A stretch of DNA of 64,000 nucleotides from Typhlomys cinereus (GCA_023101885.1 JALPQD010000206.1:2024607-2088606); one strand, 5' to 3'; counted from the first letter of the stretch, positions 1 through 12,077 are shown. The notes: generated by a model not told the origin, from the sequence alone. Made by a program: numbers and translations.

Positions 1-165
1 GTGGATCCTAGTTCCAAACCCGCTTAATGACATATTCAAAGGAGATTACCTTCAATACTGATTGGAATGCAGCCGAGGATAGTGCAGGAACAGCAAAACT
101 CAAAACAACAAACCATAATTCAGAACACTACATTATTCAACTGGAATCAGATTATCCAAATCTCT
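1..165 (+). mobile_element. worn L1 3' UTR fragment
   Basis: The stretch with GCAGGAACAGCAAAACTC followed by ACAAACCATAATTCAGAAC matches, with many changes, the middle of the L1 3' UTR seen in better copies at about 10.79 kb and 40.80 kb. The window edge cuts it on the left. It is older than the other L1 ends because its G-rich tract and tail are not recognisable. Confidence 0.6.
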
Positions 166-800
166 CTCATCTTACATTTTAATATCGAAAGAATCAAGAG
201 AAGATGCTACTAGGCAGAGAAAAGGAACCTGGTAAAACAAATCAGGTTCATGATGATGAAAAAGCCCATAAATCCCAAGAGTTGACAACTGACTTCTAAC
301 TTTCTAGGTGGCAAAGATGAAGAACAGTGGGGGAATGATCAGAGGTTTTTTGGGGAGATGCATTATGGTGCAGCCACTTTAGGACACAAAGTAGCAGAGC
401 CAGACAACCAAGGATAAAGCCTGAAACTTTGTAATCCAACTTTAAATTTCTAGGTATGTACAAAATGAGATGGAGATGTTTGCCCATGCAAAAGCTCAAC
501 TGAACATTTGCAGCACATTCCCTAGTACAGTTGTGAAAGCAACCGACTTGTTCCTTCACATGTGAGTCACTAGTACACATAGGTAATGGGATATTCTGTA
601 GTGATAAACCGTAAGGAGTTAGTAATGGATGAGTGAATCAAGAAAACCAAACATGTATTTGTATATGAAAGAAGCCTGTCTGAAAAGTATGTATAGATGA
701 TTCTAGCTGCTTGATATTCCAGAAAGACAGCAGTAGAAATAGTGATTGACATGGACTTGAGGAACTTTTAGGAAAGAGAAAAGGTGTAGCACTGGGATTA
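166..800. other. no gene or repeat recognised
   Basis: Moderately AT-rich sequence. A 94-codon open frame on the minus strand (296-580) shows no motif, no codon pattern and no start context suggesting a gene. Confidence 0.5.
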
Positions 801-1395
801 GACCTGTCCTAGTTACTTTTCTATTAATTTGATAAAATACCCTTACATAAGAAACTTACATCAGTGAGGAGGGCCCAGAGGAAAGTTTGACATACACATT
901 AAAGGATGCTCCAGGGATGGGGGGGGGAGGCACTGGGAGATAGTGAGGGAGGGGGGAAAGGAAGGGAAAAAGGGGTGAGGGAGTTAGGAGGTCCAGGGAA
1001 GGGTGGAGGGAGGGAGGGGACCAGTGTACCTATTAAGTTTGTATGAGCGGAAATAAATAAATAAATAAATTTAAAAAAAGAAACTTACATAAAGTGTGTT
1101 TCAGTTCTGTAATTTAAGGTACAGGCCATGACTGGGAAGTCAAGGCAAAAGAAGCATGAGGGTCATGCTACACCCTCTATTAAGAAACAGAGAGGTACGC
1201 TCGTGTTTCAGCTCGTTTTCTTCTTTTAATCTAGTCCATTATTCTCACCCAAGGATTGATGCCAATCACAGTAATCCTACCTCATTAACCTGAGATGATA
1301 ATCCCACACCAAGGTGGTCAATTATTCTTCTGTCTGGTGATTCTAGATCTCAAACAATTAAAACTAACCTTCCCATAACCCTATGTGATAGTGTG
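801..1395 (-). mobile_element. LTR-like interspersed repeat, antisense, interrupted by L1
   Basis: The left part (CTAGTTACTTTTCTATT) and the right part (CTGGTGATTCTAGATC, then AAAACTAACC) are the two ends of a rodent repeat whose sense copies lie at about 3.5, 13.7, 19.9 and 34.7 kb. A younger L1 end at 862-1077 splits it. I place it near the LTR class but cannot name the exact family by eye. Confidence 0.5.
862..1077 (+). mobile_element. 5'-truncated L1 3' end, about 216 bp, with TSD
   Basis: It contains the last part of the L1 3' UTR: the GGGCCCAGAGGAAAGTTTG block, a purine-rich G tract, CCTATTAAGTTTGTATGAG and an A-rich AAAT-repeat tail. The 13 bp sequence AAGAAACTTACAT occurs immediately before (849-861) and after (1078-1090), a classic target-site duplication. 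It inserted into an older LTR-like repeat, so it is the younger of the two. Confidence 0.9.
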
Positions 1396-1789
1396 ATATT
1401 GGATACATGGCCTTATGCTTTTGTTAAAACCCAAGCGCTTTAGTAGAAAGACAGAACTCTTTCGCAAACAATTAAATGTGGTTAACAGGCATGTACCAGA
1501 TATCAGTGAATCATTTTAATGAATATAAATAAATGTGATATAATTCCTGTGAACTCACACTTAGACATACTACTATTAAGAAGTTTGCTTCTCTATATTA
1601 CTTTAATATCAAAATTCATCTTAACAAAAAGAATAAAGTAGCTAGACATTATATCTACCATGACAGATTACTATACAACTACACTCATCAATATACTGAA
1701 ATATTAGCAAAGAATGGGCACTTAGATTAACATCGTAAATTTGAAAAAACAGAAATAGAGTCATGCAAATATGTCCATATCACTTTTTT

Positions 1790-1915
1790 GATTCTTTAGT
1801 TTAAGATTTATATTATTTTTTATTTACTTTATTTTATTTCTTTATTTCATTTTTTTTTTCATTTTCTGCCTAATTATCCAAGCTTAATAGGTTATATCAT
1901 TTTTTTAATGAAGGT
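1790..1915 (-). mobile_element. possible short antisense L1 3' end
   Basis: A T-rich block followed by CTAATTATCCAAGCTTAATAGG resembles the reverse complement of the L1 3' terminus seen at about 16.3 kb (CTAATCATACAAGCTCAATAGG). It is short and decayed, so the call is tentative. Confidence 0.4.
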
Positions 1916-2184
1916 GCATTATATCAACCATGAAAGGGTAACTTTTCAAGAAGTGGTGCTGGTACAAATATATCTACCAGTGAGAACATAAATCTCAATC
2001 TAAACCTCATATTTATTAAAAATTAATTAGAGAATATTTAGAAATAAAGTCTAGAGAAATGGTTCTGGTCTTGCACATATAGAAAATAAATACAGTGCCA
2101 ATTTGAACCACAGCAATGTAAGAAAGTTTTATCATTCTAATGTCCAGTTCAAGAGAATAAAAGAGATCCAAAGACTAGGGGTAT

Positions 2185-2551
2185 TGTGGTTATTTTTCTC
2201 TGTTGCTGTGGAACAGCACTCATACTTTACGGAGAAAGCAATTTTTATTTGGCTTGTGCTTTCAAAAGAGAGATATAGGCTATTAGGCCAGAAAGGACAT
2301 GGAGGGTGAGTTAAGCTGGAGGCAGCTCAGGTCACAGGCATCATAGGCGAGGCAGAGAGAGCAAGCAAGAGGCAAATTGCCAAGAGTAGACACTACAAGC
2401 AGTGCAGATCTAGCCGCCTCAAGGCCTTCCACCGGTGAAATGCCTTCTTCCACCTCCTAAAGTTTCCAAAAATCTTCCCAAATATTAACCTCAGCCAAAG
2501 ATTCAAACATGTGAGCCTGTGGGTGGGGGACAACTCATTCAAAATATGATA
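2185..2551 (-). mobile_element. MaLR (ORR1/MT-type) solo LTR, antisense
   Basis: The plus strand starts with TGTGGTTATTTTTCTCTGTTG and ends with CCACCTCCTAAAGTTTCC, ATCTTCCCAAATATTAACC, ATTCAAACATGTGAGCC and GGGGGACAACTCATTC. This is the reverse complement of the MaLR LTR start (TG..GG..TGAA..GTCCCCC..CATGTGTTTGAA..GGTGGAGCC), as also seen in sense at 14.9 kb. Confidence 0.7.
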
Positions 2552-3469
2552 GGAGGAAAATTATGTCAAACCACATGCCCCATACAGGGTCAATAAGCAC
2601 ATGAAATGATGAACATTAGTAGCCATTATTGAAATTAAAATGGAAAACATGACTAGTTTTATTTAGAAAAAATAGATACCTACAGAAGAAACCAAGATTA
2701 AAAATAATACCAAAATTAGTGCTGTCTACAAATGTTGACAAGAATGAAGAAAAAGTCAATCATTCATACCTTGTTGTTAGGAAAATAAGTTACTAATTCT
2801 TTTAAAACTAATGTTTGCTTACTCATGCATAGAGGATTCACGTTAGACTTATCAGTTTCACTCAGTAGTATTCATTCATTTGTATTTATTCTATGTAAAG
2901 TAAAGTTTATGCCCATCAATGCAAAGCTCCATGGAAATTTTATCCGTCGTAACAAACAACTAAAATCATCCCAGAAGACCCTCAACAGGTGAATGGTTGA
3001 ACAATTTATTAAAAAGTGTTAAATACTGTTTGGGTTTAGAAAGAAATAAACCACTAAAACAACAGACTAATATCTAGTGAGAGATCCTGAATATCTAAGA
3101 TTAATTCAAAAGATGGAATGATGCATAATTCCATCTGGATACTATTTTATTTTTAATATGTAATATTTTATGCATTAAAAAGTTTTTAGTGTATACATTA
3201 TGACATTATAAAAAGTTAGGTCCACCATATTTTAATACATGTATATACTGTGCAATGATTGGATCAGAATAATAGTATTATATTAATTTAAAGTTCATCA
3301 TGATTGAGTTGAAAATAATCAGAATTCTCTCTGCCAACTATTTTGAGTCATACAATTAAATACTACCAATGGCTATTATCCTATTCTGTTCCATAAATAT
3401 AAGACACATTGGTTTTACAAGGGCACCCTGTGGGTCTTAGATATCTCCCATCAATTTTTCCTTTTATGC

Positions 3470-3880
3470 TTGTTAGATAGAGGTGCCAACGTCCCAACTG
3501 AAACATGACTCTCTCTCTAGGCACATCTGTGAAGAATTATTAGGATGATCTCTAAGCAAACTAATGGGAAATTAGATAACTGATATGGGGAATACCCAGC
3601 CAATGATGGGTGACAACATTTCCTGGGCAGATGAATCATATACACAGCAATCTATATGGGTGGAAATGGGTATAGAAGAAGCTTGGCAAGTTAGAAAGAA
3701 AGTTCATTTTCAACTCTTTCTGTGGATATGCACCCAGTCCTCTTGGCTCCTGATGTTGTTATGAACTCTCCAGACATGCTAATGAAGTGTACCTCAGGAT
3801 CATAGACTGAAATAAACACTTGTCCCCCACAGTTGCTTTGGTCATGTAATTATATCAGCAGCCAAAGAGGAAATAGAAAA
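3470..3880 (+). mobile_element. LTR-like interspersed repeat, sense
   Basis: It shares an ordered set of landmarks with the repeats at 13.7, 19.9 and 34.7 kb: ACATCTGTGAAGAATTATTAG, GATATGGGGAATACCCAG, GGGTGACAACATTTCCTGGGCAG, then AAATAAACACTTGTCCCCC and TTGCTTTGGTCATG near the end. The AATAAA followed by a T/C-rich end is LTR-like. Family name not resolved. Confidence 0.55.
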
Positions 3881-3929
3881 CTTTGGGCCATACCTTAGCT
3901 CCTTAAAACTATTATTCTATGCTTGACTT

Positions 3930-4420
3930 CTGTGAGAATGATTTATTTACTTTCCATACAACAGAAAATGTGGAGTGTTTGTCTTCTTTGCCTGACTTAC
4001 CTTGCTTAACATGGCCTTCAGTTCCATACATGCCAATGACAGGATTGAATCTTTTTTGAATTATTTATACAAGATCTTTAAAATGCCTAAAGTTTTGAAA
4101 TTGTCTAGACATTATGTACATAGATGGAGTAGAAATATTTTAGCACAATGTCATATAAATGTGGATACAGGCATCTTTGTCTTGCTACCAATTTTAGAAG
4201 AAAAGTAATGTTTCAACATAAAATATGATATTTGTGATTCTACTAAGAATCTTTTTCATTTTCAAACTGAGACGAAGGTGGAAGCTTTATCCTTTAATAT
4301 TCTTGTATAAATCCAACATATGGATAATCTCTTGCAAAAATCTGTTTGCAATTTACTTTAAGAATTACTGGCTTTTTACTGTTCATTGCATATCATTATA
4401 TTTGGATTCTATCCTTTTAT
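3930..4420 (-). mobile_element. ancient L1 ORF2 remnant, antisense
   Basis: TTTGTCTTCTTTGCCTGACTT, GGCCTTCAGTTCCATACATG and CAATGACAGGATTGAATC are decayed forms of L1 ORF2 3' sequence read on the opposite strand. The later block with GGATACAGGCATCTTTGTCTTG resembles the reverse-transcriptase region. The two blocks are not adjacent in an intact L1, so part has been deleted. Confidence 0.5.
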
Positions 4421-4429
4421 TGTGGATCT

Positions 4430-6152
4430 AACGTTGTATAAAATCTTTGGTTGTATGTTTTCTCCTAAGAATGTTCATATATATTTTTTCCTTAACAATT
4501 TTTTTCAAAATTTCAAACCTTGCAATATGTTTTGTGTATGGCAAGTTCAACCTTATTTCAGTCATTTTGTTCTTCATCAAATCTAATTTGATATTTACCA
4601 TGTTTGCATGTTGTAGGAACCTGCTAGAATTTGGGTCCTTCACTATAGATTATCACTTTCTAGTATTCTTTCTTTAATTCAGATGCCATAAAATGTATAT
4701 ACTATTTTACTGGCTTCACGGTATAAAGATTTTCTGTAAGGGTGACAACCATTTTAAATCTTGAATTTACCTCAAAAGATACACCAAAATAAAACAACAA
4801 GACTCATCCTGAGACCTTCTTAGCAAAAATAACCAACAGTTTGTCTCTATAATTTGCCTACATGTTGTCACCATCCATTCCCTTCTAGCTATTGATTTGT
4901 AGTTTGAAGTTAATGCCATTTACTTTTAGGAGTGTTGGTATAGTGGGAGATGTTTGATCATGTTGGAAAAAACAGCCCTGAACTTGTATTTCTTTCTTTT
5001 TTTTCACAACCACTTGAGAGGATGTTGGAAAGAGAAGAGCTATCAGCATCAAGAAGGGAATAAACCTTGGTCTGTTGCTTCTGAATGGATGTATATCACC
5101 AACATTGGCTATACTATAAGTACTATAAAATACTCTAGTGTTTTAAGAGCTTTCATTCATACACAGAGCAGGAGTCTGAAATTACATGATTTTATAATAA
5201 TCAGTGTATTAAGTTTCTGTCTCCAACTCTACCTGCTATTCAAACTCGGCTTTGTGGGAAAATTATAATTTGAATTTACTTGAAGAGTTAACAAATAGCA
5301 GATTTGAATCAATCATGCTGATTTTTATCATATTTTATTTTTAATGCATTCAATTAATAATAGAGTAATAAAGGTCAACTTTTATTTAAATGATATATTT
5401 TAGTTGTTCTGTTATATGATTTTTAAAATTCACTTAAGCCTTCAACACTTTGTCCAGAAACAGTATTCTGGTTTGGGGAAATTAACATTTACATGTAATC
5501 TTCATACTTCTATTTTTTTCTTCAGAAATGTCAAGTGCTTGCTAATTTCAGATAAAGTGCTCTTTCCATTTGTTTGAGAAGAAAAGTGAAATCTTGTGTG
5601 TCAGTTCCCATGGCGATGATTTAATCACACAAATTAAAGCCCATACTGTCTTAATTACTTAAAATGCACCAATCAAAGATAAAGCAGTAAACCAAATAAA
5701 TTTGGCTTAATTGCTTGTATGAATCTGTCATGAGAAATAATAATTATTGTCATTAAAAAACTAGAACACATTGGATTTACTTTTGATAAGCATTTTGAAA
5801 TGTTATAAACAGGCATGTGTCAAATCTTCCTGGAACAGAGTGAGGCAATGAAAATGATGAAAATAACATTTTGACTATATGTGGTTAAACTTAATGATAA
5901 ATACTTCATAAGCGCATTAGGTGCATTCTAAAATAACAAGCTGAAAGCTGAATTTCTCCTATCTGAGCTTAAGGCCAAGTTATTCAAGAGAAGACATGGT
6001 TGAGCCAATCTCTACATTAACATTCAGAAAGCAAATATAAAGACTTCAAGAGAAGATGAAAAAGCTGAAGAATAAAGATTAAGCTCATTTAGTATCCTTT
6101 AGAACCTTGTTAATGTGCAGTCAGAAATATAAAGACATGATGCTGTTGCCAT
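4430..6152. other. AT-rich stretch, no gene recognised
   Basis: Parts near 4.5-4.9 kb may be further decayed L1. The longest frame (4954-5268, plus, 104 codons) has no recognisable motif. Nothing else stands out before the SINE at 6.16 kb. Confidence 0.45.
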
Positions 6153-6162
6153 TCAGATTCTT

Positions 6163-6456
6163 TTTTTTATTATTATTATGTATTATTTATTCAATTGTGC
6201 GTGTGTGCGCGTGTGTGCATGTATGTGTGTGTGTAGAACCACGGACGAATTCGGGAATCACCATGGAGGCCTCCACCTCTCCTTGTTTACTCTGCCCCGG
6301 GATTCACAGGCTCCGCCCTACCAGGACCAGAAAGACAGGCCACCCCAGCTTTCCGCCTGGCGTCACCCGGCATCTATACGTGGGGTCTAGGATCCGAACT
6401 CAGGACCTTCCGCCTGCAAGGCAGAGGATTAACCCCTGAGCCACCTTTCCAGCCCC
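6163..6456 (-). mobile_element. B2-like tRNA-derived SINE, full length, with TSD
   Basis: On the minus strand the element begins GGGCTGGAAAGGTGGCTCAGG, which carries a pol III A box (TGGCTCAGGGGTTAA). A B-box-like GAGTTCGGATCC follows. Next come a family-specific body with many CpGs, a CA-rich segment, and an A/T tail (plus-strand T run then ATTATTATT). The 10 bp TCAGATTCTT flanks it at 6153-6162 and 6457-6466. The tRNA-like head resembles mouse B2, but the body does not match the mouse B2 I know. Very similar copies lie at 47.9 and 57.6 kb. Confidence 0.88.
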
Positions 6457-6594
6457 TCAGATTCTTATATAACTAAACAATTAAAGTAAATGAATAACTC
6501 AGATATTCTCAGTATGTTTATGGAGTCATATGCATTGTATCATCCAATCATTTTTGTACCAGTTGTCTGATTTCATGGTTTAAAATTTCAGTGT

Positions 6595-6725
6595 TGGGCA
6601 GACTAGATGGCTCAGTACAAACCTTAATATCTGAGTTTGATACCCATAATACACTTGGTGCATAGAAGAAATCCAATCCACAACTTGTCCTTTCCTCTCC
6701 ACACTCATGTCATGGCATGAATAGC

Positions 6726-6771
<46 letters not shown>

Positions 6772-6772
6772 A
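6595..6772 (+). mobile_element. old tRNA-derived SINE with CA tail
   Basis: The tRNA-like head GGGCAGACTAGATGGCTCAG, with a B-box-like CTGAGTTTGATACCC, leads into a short body and a pure (CA)n run at about 6729-6770. The changes in the boxes show that it is older than the 6.16 kb element. Confidence 0.6.
6729..6770. repeat. (CA)n microsatellite
   Basis: About 20 uninterrupted CA units at the 3' end of the old SINE. Confidence 0.95.
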
Positions 6773-7949
6773 TCACTAATTGATTTGCAAAAGTTTTGTA
6801 TAAATTAACAAATTAGTTCCTGTTTACTCTGCTTTGTATATATTTTAAGTGTAAGTGGTATTGATTATGTGGCACTCTGAAATAAAAATTACCTCTGGAC
6901 ATTAGGTAGCAAGCTTAAATTTTAAAGGTAGTGGTATATTTTGTATATAAGTGTGTCCAACTAATTGAAATAATACTTATCATTGTCATTTAAATTCGCC
7001 AATCTCTCCTTTACTCTAGAACTCAATGACATTGAAGCTCATTTCAAAAATACATTAAAAGATACATAAATGTCTAGAATACTATATTACCAAAATTCAT
7101 ATTAAGTAAATTTAGAAATATGACTGTAATAAAACATGATTGGGCATTCACAGAATACACTAAATGGTGAGTTATGGGACGTGAGTAATGTCTCAGTTCA
7201 TTAGCAGTGCAGAACAGGAAAGTCAAAGTGAAGTTAGGTAGAGTTAAGAGAAGAACACACTGCTCACAAGGGAACACAGTGAAGAGGAAACCAGACAATG
7301 TCAGTGTCTTCAGAAACATGGGCTCAGAAATGAGGTGACAATAACTGAATAAGGCTAACTAATGCTTGTATTCTGGAAGACAACAAAGTAGAACATGGAA
7401 AGGGACTCAAAACATTCACACCTAGCTACAGTGTTCAGCTAAAGGAATTGTCTCTGTTAAAATAAAAACATCTGTTTTCTTTTTCTGGGTAATTTTCTAA
7501 AGAATGAAGTACCCTTCATTAGTGTTACTATTGGCACAGTCTTGATTATAAATTTCTTATTGATAAAACAGGAATAGGCTTGCCTCTTTTTAAATAAATA
7601 TCCTACTGGAAAGCTAAGTTAAAATGGCTGTTGTGAATGTTTAATATTTTAATTTCATAAGTAAAGTAGATTTTCAAATTGTGTATACATAGGTGAATCT
7701 GTTCAGTGTATACATAGCTGAATCTATGGAATATCAAACATTGTGGTATGCATAAAAACTTACATAAGTTTATGTGTCCATTTAAAATGTTTAAAAATAA
7801 AATTGGATCATTTTTTCTAGGTCATACTGTGATCTAAGATATATTTTAGAATTTTTAACATATTATCCCCTTCCTACACTCTTATAACATTACTGCTGTC
7901 ATAGTCTTGCAAATCCCTGTAGGATGAGATCGATTTTTTCCTTTGTGTT
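6773..7949. other. no gene or repeat recognised
   Basis: AT-rich and single-copy looking. The direct near-repeat GTATACATAGNTGAATCT occurs twice around 7.68-7.73 kb and is probably a small local duplication. Confidence 0.45.
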
Positions 7950-7959
7950 TATGTGTCTC

Positions 7960-7962
<3 letters not shown>

Positions 7963-8022
<60 letters not shown>
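7963..8022. repeat. (TG)n microsatellite
   Basis: About 28 TG units with one TATG interruption, at the tail end of the antisense SINE that follows. Confidence 0.95.
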
Positions 8023-8023
<1 letters not shown>

Positions 8024-8275
8024 TGTGCCTGCGTCTATGTGTATCAGGGGGTATTGTTTGTGTCTGTGGAGGCTCAAGAGTAAATGTGGGAATCATCTAC
8101 TTCTCTTTTACTTTGCTCTGCGGTTTCCCAATCTCTGCCTTCCATGGAAGAGAGTATAGTCATCTCTCATTTCTGCCTGATGTTTTCACATGGGATCTGG
8201 GATCTGGGATGCAAATTCAGGTCTTTCTATTATGAGGCAGAGTCTTAAACACTAAGCCATATCTTCAGTCTTTAA
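7963..8275 (-). mobile_element. older B2-like SINE, antisense
   Basis: On the minus strand it starts GACTGAAGATATGGCTTAGTG, then GTTTAAGACTCTGCC, CCTGAATTTGCATCCCAG and TGGAGGC-type blocks. These are diverged versions of the younger SINE at 6.16 kb in the same order. The TG tract forms its tail on the plus strand. It is evidently an older subfamily. Confidence 0.7.
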
Positions 8276-8404
8276 ATTTTTTTGTTTATATCTCTTCAGG
8301 TGGCTGCTGTTTATAACTGATTATTTTTCACATGCAATAATTAGGTGACTCCTTCCCTAATGATTGAGCAAAAGCAGAACATATTGAGTTTGAAATTAAT
8401 TTTG

Positions 8405-8437
<33 letters not shown>

Positions 8438-8488
8438 CAGACAATCAGACAGACAGAGACAGACAGACAGACAGACAGACAGATAGAT

Positions 8489-8553
<65 letters not shown>
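8405..8553. repeat. compound (GACA)n-(GATA)n array
   Basis: About 150 bp. A GACA-rich left half has small interruptions, and the right half is a long pure GATA run. The composition resembles Bkm-type satellites. One base change separates the two units, so the array probably arose by expansion after a C/T change. Confidence 0.95.
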
Positions 8554-10331
8554 TGCTTTTATCTAGTGAATGTAGACTATTTACAACTGAGATTTTTGTC
8601 TCCTGGAAATTTAGACTGAGAAGTACACAGAAACATGATACTCAGATCTGCTGAACTTTTTGTACTCATTTCTTGCTGCCTAAATTCAAGGTGGAAATGG
8701 AAAGGTCCAGTGAGAAAGATTTGGAAGAGACAAACAGAAGAGGCTGGCAAATTTTATAAGAATAACACGCTTGTAATAACTTTCCAAATCTTAACCCCTT
8801 TTCCCAACCTAGTCTCACTTGAAGATGCCATCTTCCAACAGTATATAATGTAATTCAATTTCAACTTAAGTCTAGGTGAAAACAAATCAGAAACAGAGAT
8901 ACTGAAAACAGTGAGTCCTGTTCAGAAATTCAAAGACAGAAAAATAACAGAAGGGGACAGAGACCACAATGCATATAAGTGGTGGAGAAGATCTGGAAAT
9001 AAAGGAAGGGATTATCCCTCACCTACTGTGAACTTGCTTAAAAAGCAGCTGTTTTTCTGCTTTAACATTTCAATTTAATATTCCTTTTAGAAAAGATTCC
9101 TTATGAAGATTGCATATACTCATAATGGTACTAGTTTTGGTGGATTATTATAAAATAATATTACTGCAATTACAAATAACTGAAATATATTTAAATAGAA
9201 GTTGTGTATATACAATCCATTCATGTTTCCTCTTTGAAAACAAATGGGGAAATGGGGGAAGAAGGAAGCAAAAGAGGAACTTGTTTATGGTTCCTCTTCT
9301 AGTCATCCAAACAAAATACTCACTATTTGAATGGAAGCAACTGCCATCTTATTTGTAGTAAAATCCCAGAACCTCAGCAAGTTTATATATGTTTGCCATT
9401 GGCTCATTTATTTAATCAATTAAGTATTTATTATCAATTTTATTGTGAATAATCCAAGCCTAGGTATGATGCTCACCATATTCCTAATAAGTCAATTCAA
9501 GCAGGTAAGGTAAAATGTGATGTTACTCTAAGGAAATGATAACCTAGCTAGTGTGCATCATATTTGCAAAGAGTTAGGCAAACCCAGATGCAAATTCATG
9601 TTTTTCTTCTTTGACCTTCAGCTTTCTTATTTGCAAAGAACATCTATCTGAACGTGCTGCAATGTTAACTAAACATTAAAAATAAAGTGCTTAAAAGAAT
9701 AAATTGGAATTACTAATGCCTTAATTATAAACCAAGGGCAAATACTTTGAGAAAAACAAAACTCTGTATATATGTGAAGAAAGAATGCTTCCAGACAGAA
9801 TTCCCTTCCTATTCTTTTTTACCTTTTAAAGCATTTTGAAAGCAGTTGCTAAGAGTTCAAGTAGTTTTTGTTTAGGAAGGACTTTATCCCCAGATGGAAA
9901 AGGAAAATACAGTCAACTTGAAAAATATGAGCCAAAGTTTCCATCTATTTTTAACAGGTATGCAGGATATTATGAGACATTTTATTTCTAGGACCATGCA
10001 TCTTGGTGAACTTGCAGACTTTATATGCTATGGGATTTTGTCACACAGTGTGTACTAGAACTCTACTCAAATATGAGCATCTTGAGAAACATGAGATGCT
10101 TCCTTTCCACAGCTCTAAATTTCTTCCATGGTAGAATGGAAATGATAGCTACATTCTTAATTTGCTTTCTATTTCTATAGTGAAAGACCTCAATGTTGAT
10201 ATCGAATAATGAAAAGAAGTTTTATTTGGCTTTTGATTTGGATGAATGAAAGGCAAAGAATATTTTGTCAAATTAGCCTTTTTTTTTTACTGTTACAGCA
10301 TGAAAAAGAAAGAGAAAGAAAATTAATTATT
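8554..10331. other. no gene recognised
   Basis: AT-rich sequence with short frames only (at most 82 codons). A segment near 10.16-10.26 kb ending in TTTTATTTGGCTTTTG weakly resembles the antisense LTR-like family, but is too decayed to call. Confidence 0.45.
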
Positions 10332-10349
10332 GAAAGTAGAGGTCATACT

Positions 10350-11332
10350 CAAAGATAAATCTCTGTAATACCCACAGTAATTGGAAGGATTATGAACAGG
10401 AGGGATGGGGTAGGAGGGCCACACCAGAAACAAAGAGAGAGGAGACCATGTTACAGCAGAGAAAATAGGCCTCCATCAAGGACTGCAAGTGAGTAATGAG
10501 ACATCTGGCTAAGTTCACAGACTTTCCTTCCTGATCATTTACAACTGAGGGGTATGATTTCAATAGAAGGGGAGGGCATATAGTCTGGCAGATAAAAAGT
10601 AACCATTTTGCAAATGGTTGATTGACCCCTCCCTCATTGTGGTTTCCTACTTTTATTACATCTACCTTTGAATATACTCTTATAACAAGACTCTAGTTTA
10701 ACAGCTTTTTATCTCTGGCCAGGGGGTGGCATCCAATACCCATCAGGATGGAGTGAAGGGCATTGCAGGAGCAGCAAAACTGCGAAAGAAAATCAACAAA
10801 CCATAATCCAGAACTTCAGCGGCTCAATATCAACCACCCAGAACTAGGCCAGACTATTCTCTCAAGGGGCGGTAAGATTGTAAGAGCACAAGGATGGGAG
10901 GAGCAATGATATGCAAGATACTCCACATAAATTGGGGCCGAAGCAATCATAATTGGACTTTGCATGCCCTACGCAATGTCCAACACACTATTGACCCCAC
11001 AAAGTCTAGCATTTGCTAAAGGCACCAAGATCCTTGGAGGCAAGGGATTATTACAGCCACAGTAGTGCTCCTATGCTTAAGGGGAACACAGGAAAGGGTT
11101 CAGGGAAATGCCACTGGGTCCTTGTATATCATCGGAGAGGAGGGCCCAGAGGAGAGTCTGGCATGCACATTTAAGGATTCTCCGGGGATTGGGGGGGAGG
11201 CACTAGGGAATATGAAGGGAAGGGTGAGGGGAGGGAGAGCAGGGGGGTCGGGGGGAGGAGATGGGAGGGAGGGAACCGGTGTACCTATTAAGTTTGTACG
11301 AGTGGAAATAATAATGAAAAATGTTTAAAAAA
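10350..11332 (+). mobile_element. 5'-truncated L1, about 1 kb 3' UTR, with TSD
   Basis: It consists of L1 3' UTR sequence only, beginning near AAATCTCTGTAATACCC. It runs through CAGGAGGGATGGGGTAGG, CATCCAATACCCATCAGG, AAGTCTAGCATTTGC and a G-rich purine tract at about 11.19-11.27 kb, ending in CTATTAAGTTTGTACGAG and an A-rich tail. The 18 bp GAAAGTAGAGGTCATACT at 10332-10349 recurs at 11333-11350 with one change, so this is a target-primed insertion. Its closest relative in the window is the copy at 40.4-41.4 kb. Confidence 0.95.
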
Positions 11333-11350
11333 GAAAGTAGAGGTCACACT

Positions 11351-11720
11351 TTTATGATTGGCATTTTTATGATAATCAACTGTCCAAGGAACTAGCTCTG
11401 CCATGTAGAAAGTACTTAATCCCTCCATAGGGATGTAACAAATGGATGTTAACACTCTTAGATCCTGACTCTTATAAGCCTACCAACTCCATGGGGAGGG
11501 GTATTGCAACTACTAAAAATCCTTGAAGGTTGCCACACCATACATGAATCATAATGCCTACTTTTAGGGATTGCCAAGGACTAAAACATATGTGTCATAC
11601 AGAGAACATGGCAGAATGCTTGGAAGATATCAATAAGCAATTATTATTAATTATAATTTTTCTTCAACCACCCGTTACTTTCACATTTACTTTTATGTGA
11701 GATAGCATATTCTGAAGAAT
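11351..11720. other. no gene recognised
   Basis: Short AT-rich spacer between the L1 and a B4-like SINE. Nothing recognised. Confidence 0.45.
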
Positions 11721-11724
11721 AAGA

Positions 11725-12077
11725 GAGGGAGTAGGGCAGGTGGTTCTGTGGGTAAAACACTTGCTTTGTAAGCTTGAATTACTTGAATTTGTATGTCCAT
11801 AAAAGCCAGATTCAGTAACATGAGTGTGTATAGCCATTAGGTGGCTGTAGAAAAAGGGAGGCAGAGAACCCAGCATCTCAACTAAGTAATGTAGCAATGC
11901 AAGGTTATATAGCAGTGTGAAGAGACTGGTTGATCTCAGACAAGGTGGAAAGATGAGTTAGGATACCCCAAAGTTCTATTGACTTCCACATGTGTGTTGT
12001 GAACACCCACACCTCCAGCAATACACTCATGCGTCATTTACACACACACACACACACAGACACACACACACACACAC
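11725..12077 (+). mobile_element. B4-type SINE with CA tail
   Basis: A tRNA-like head (GGCAGGTGGTTCTGTGGGTAAAAC, then TGCTTTGTAAGC) is followed by a B1-related middle (GGTGGCTGTAG...GGGAGGCAGAG) and a TTGACTTCCACATGTG segment before a CA run at 12.04-12.08 kb. This order (ID-like head, B1-like body, CA-rich end) is that of B4/RSINE elements. The copy is old. Confidence 0.6.

Larger units (their letters stand above)
1620..3200 (+). mobile_element. ancient L1 ORF2 remnant, twice interrupted
   Basis: Pieces appear in ORF2 order: AAAAGAATAAAGTAGC near 1625, CTTTTCAAGAAGTGGTGCTGG near 1942, CAATAAGCACATGAAATGATG near 2591, and ACAGGTGAATGGTTGAAC near 2985. These match general mammalian L1 ORF2 sequence with heavy decay. 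A short antisense L1 3' end (about 1790-1915) and an antisense MaLR LTR (about 2185-2551) interrupt it, so it is the oldest layer here. Confidence 0.6.

Noticed and set aside
7899..8159. Frames coding for Cys-Val or Thr-His repeats
   Set aside because: These are translations of the TG/CA microsatellite and have no gene support. The same applies at 6.6, 45.5, 47.9 and 57.3 kb.
8405..8553. CRISPR-like array
   Set aside because: The regular short units are pure tetranucleotide microsatellite without spacers, and the genome is mammalian.
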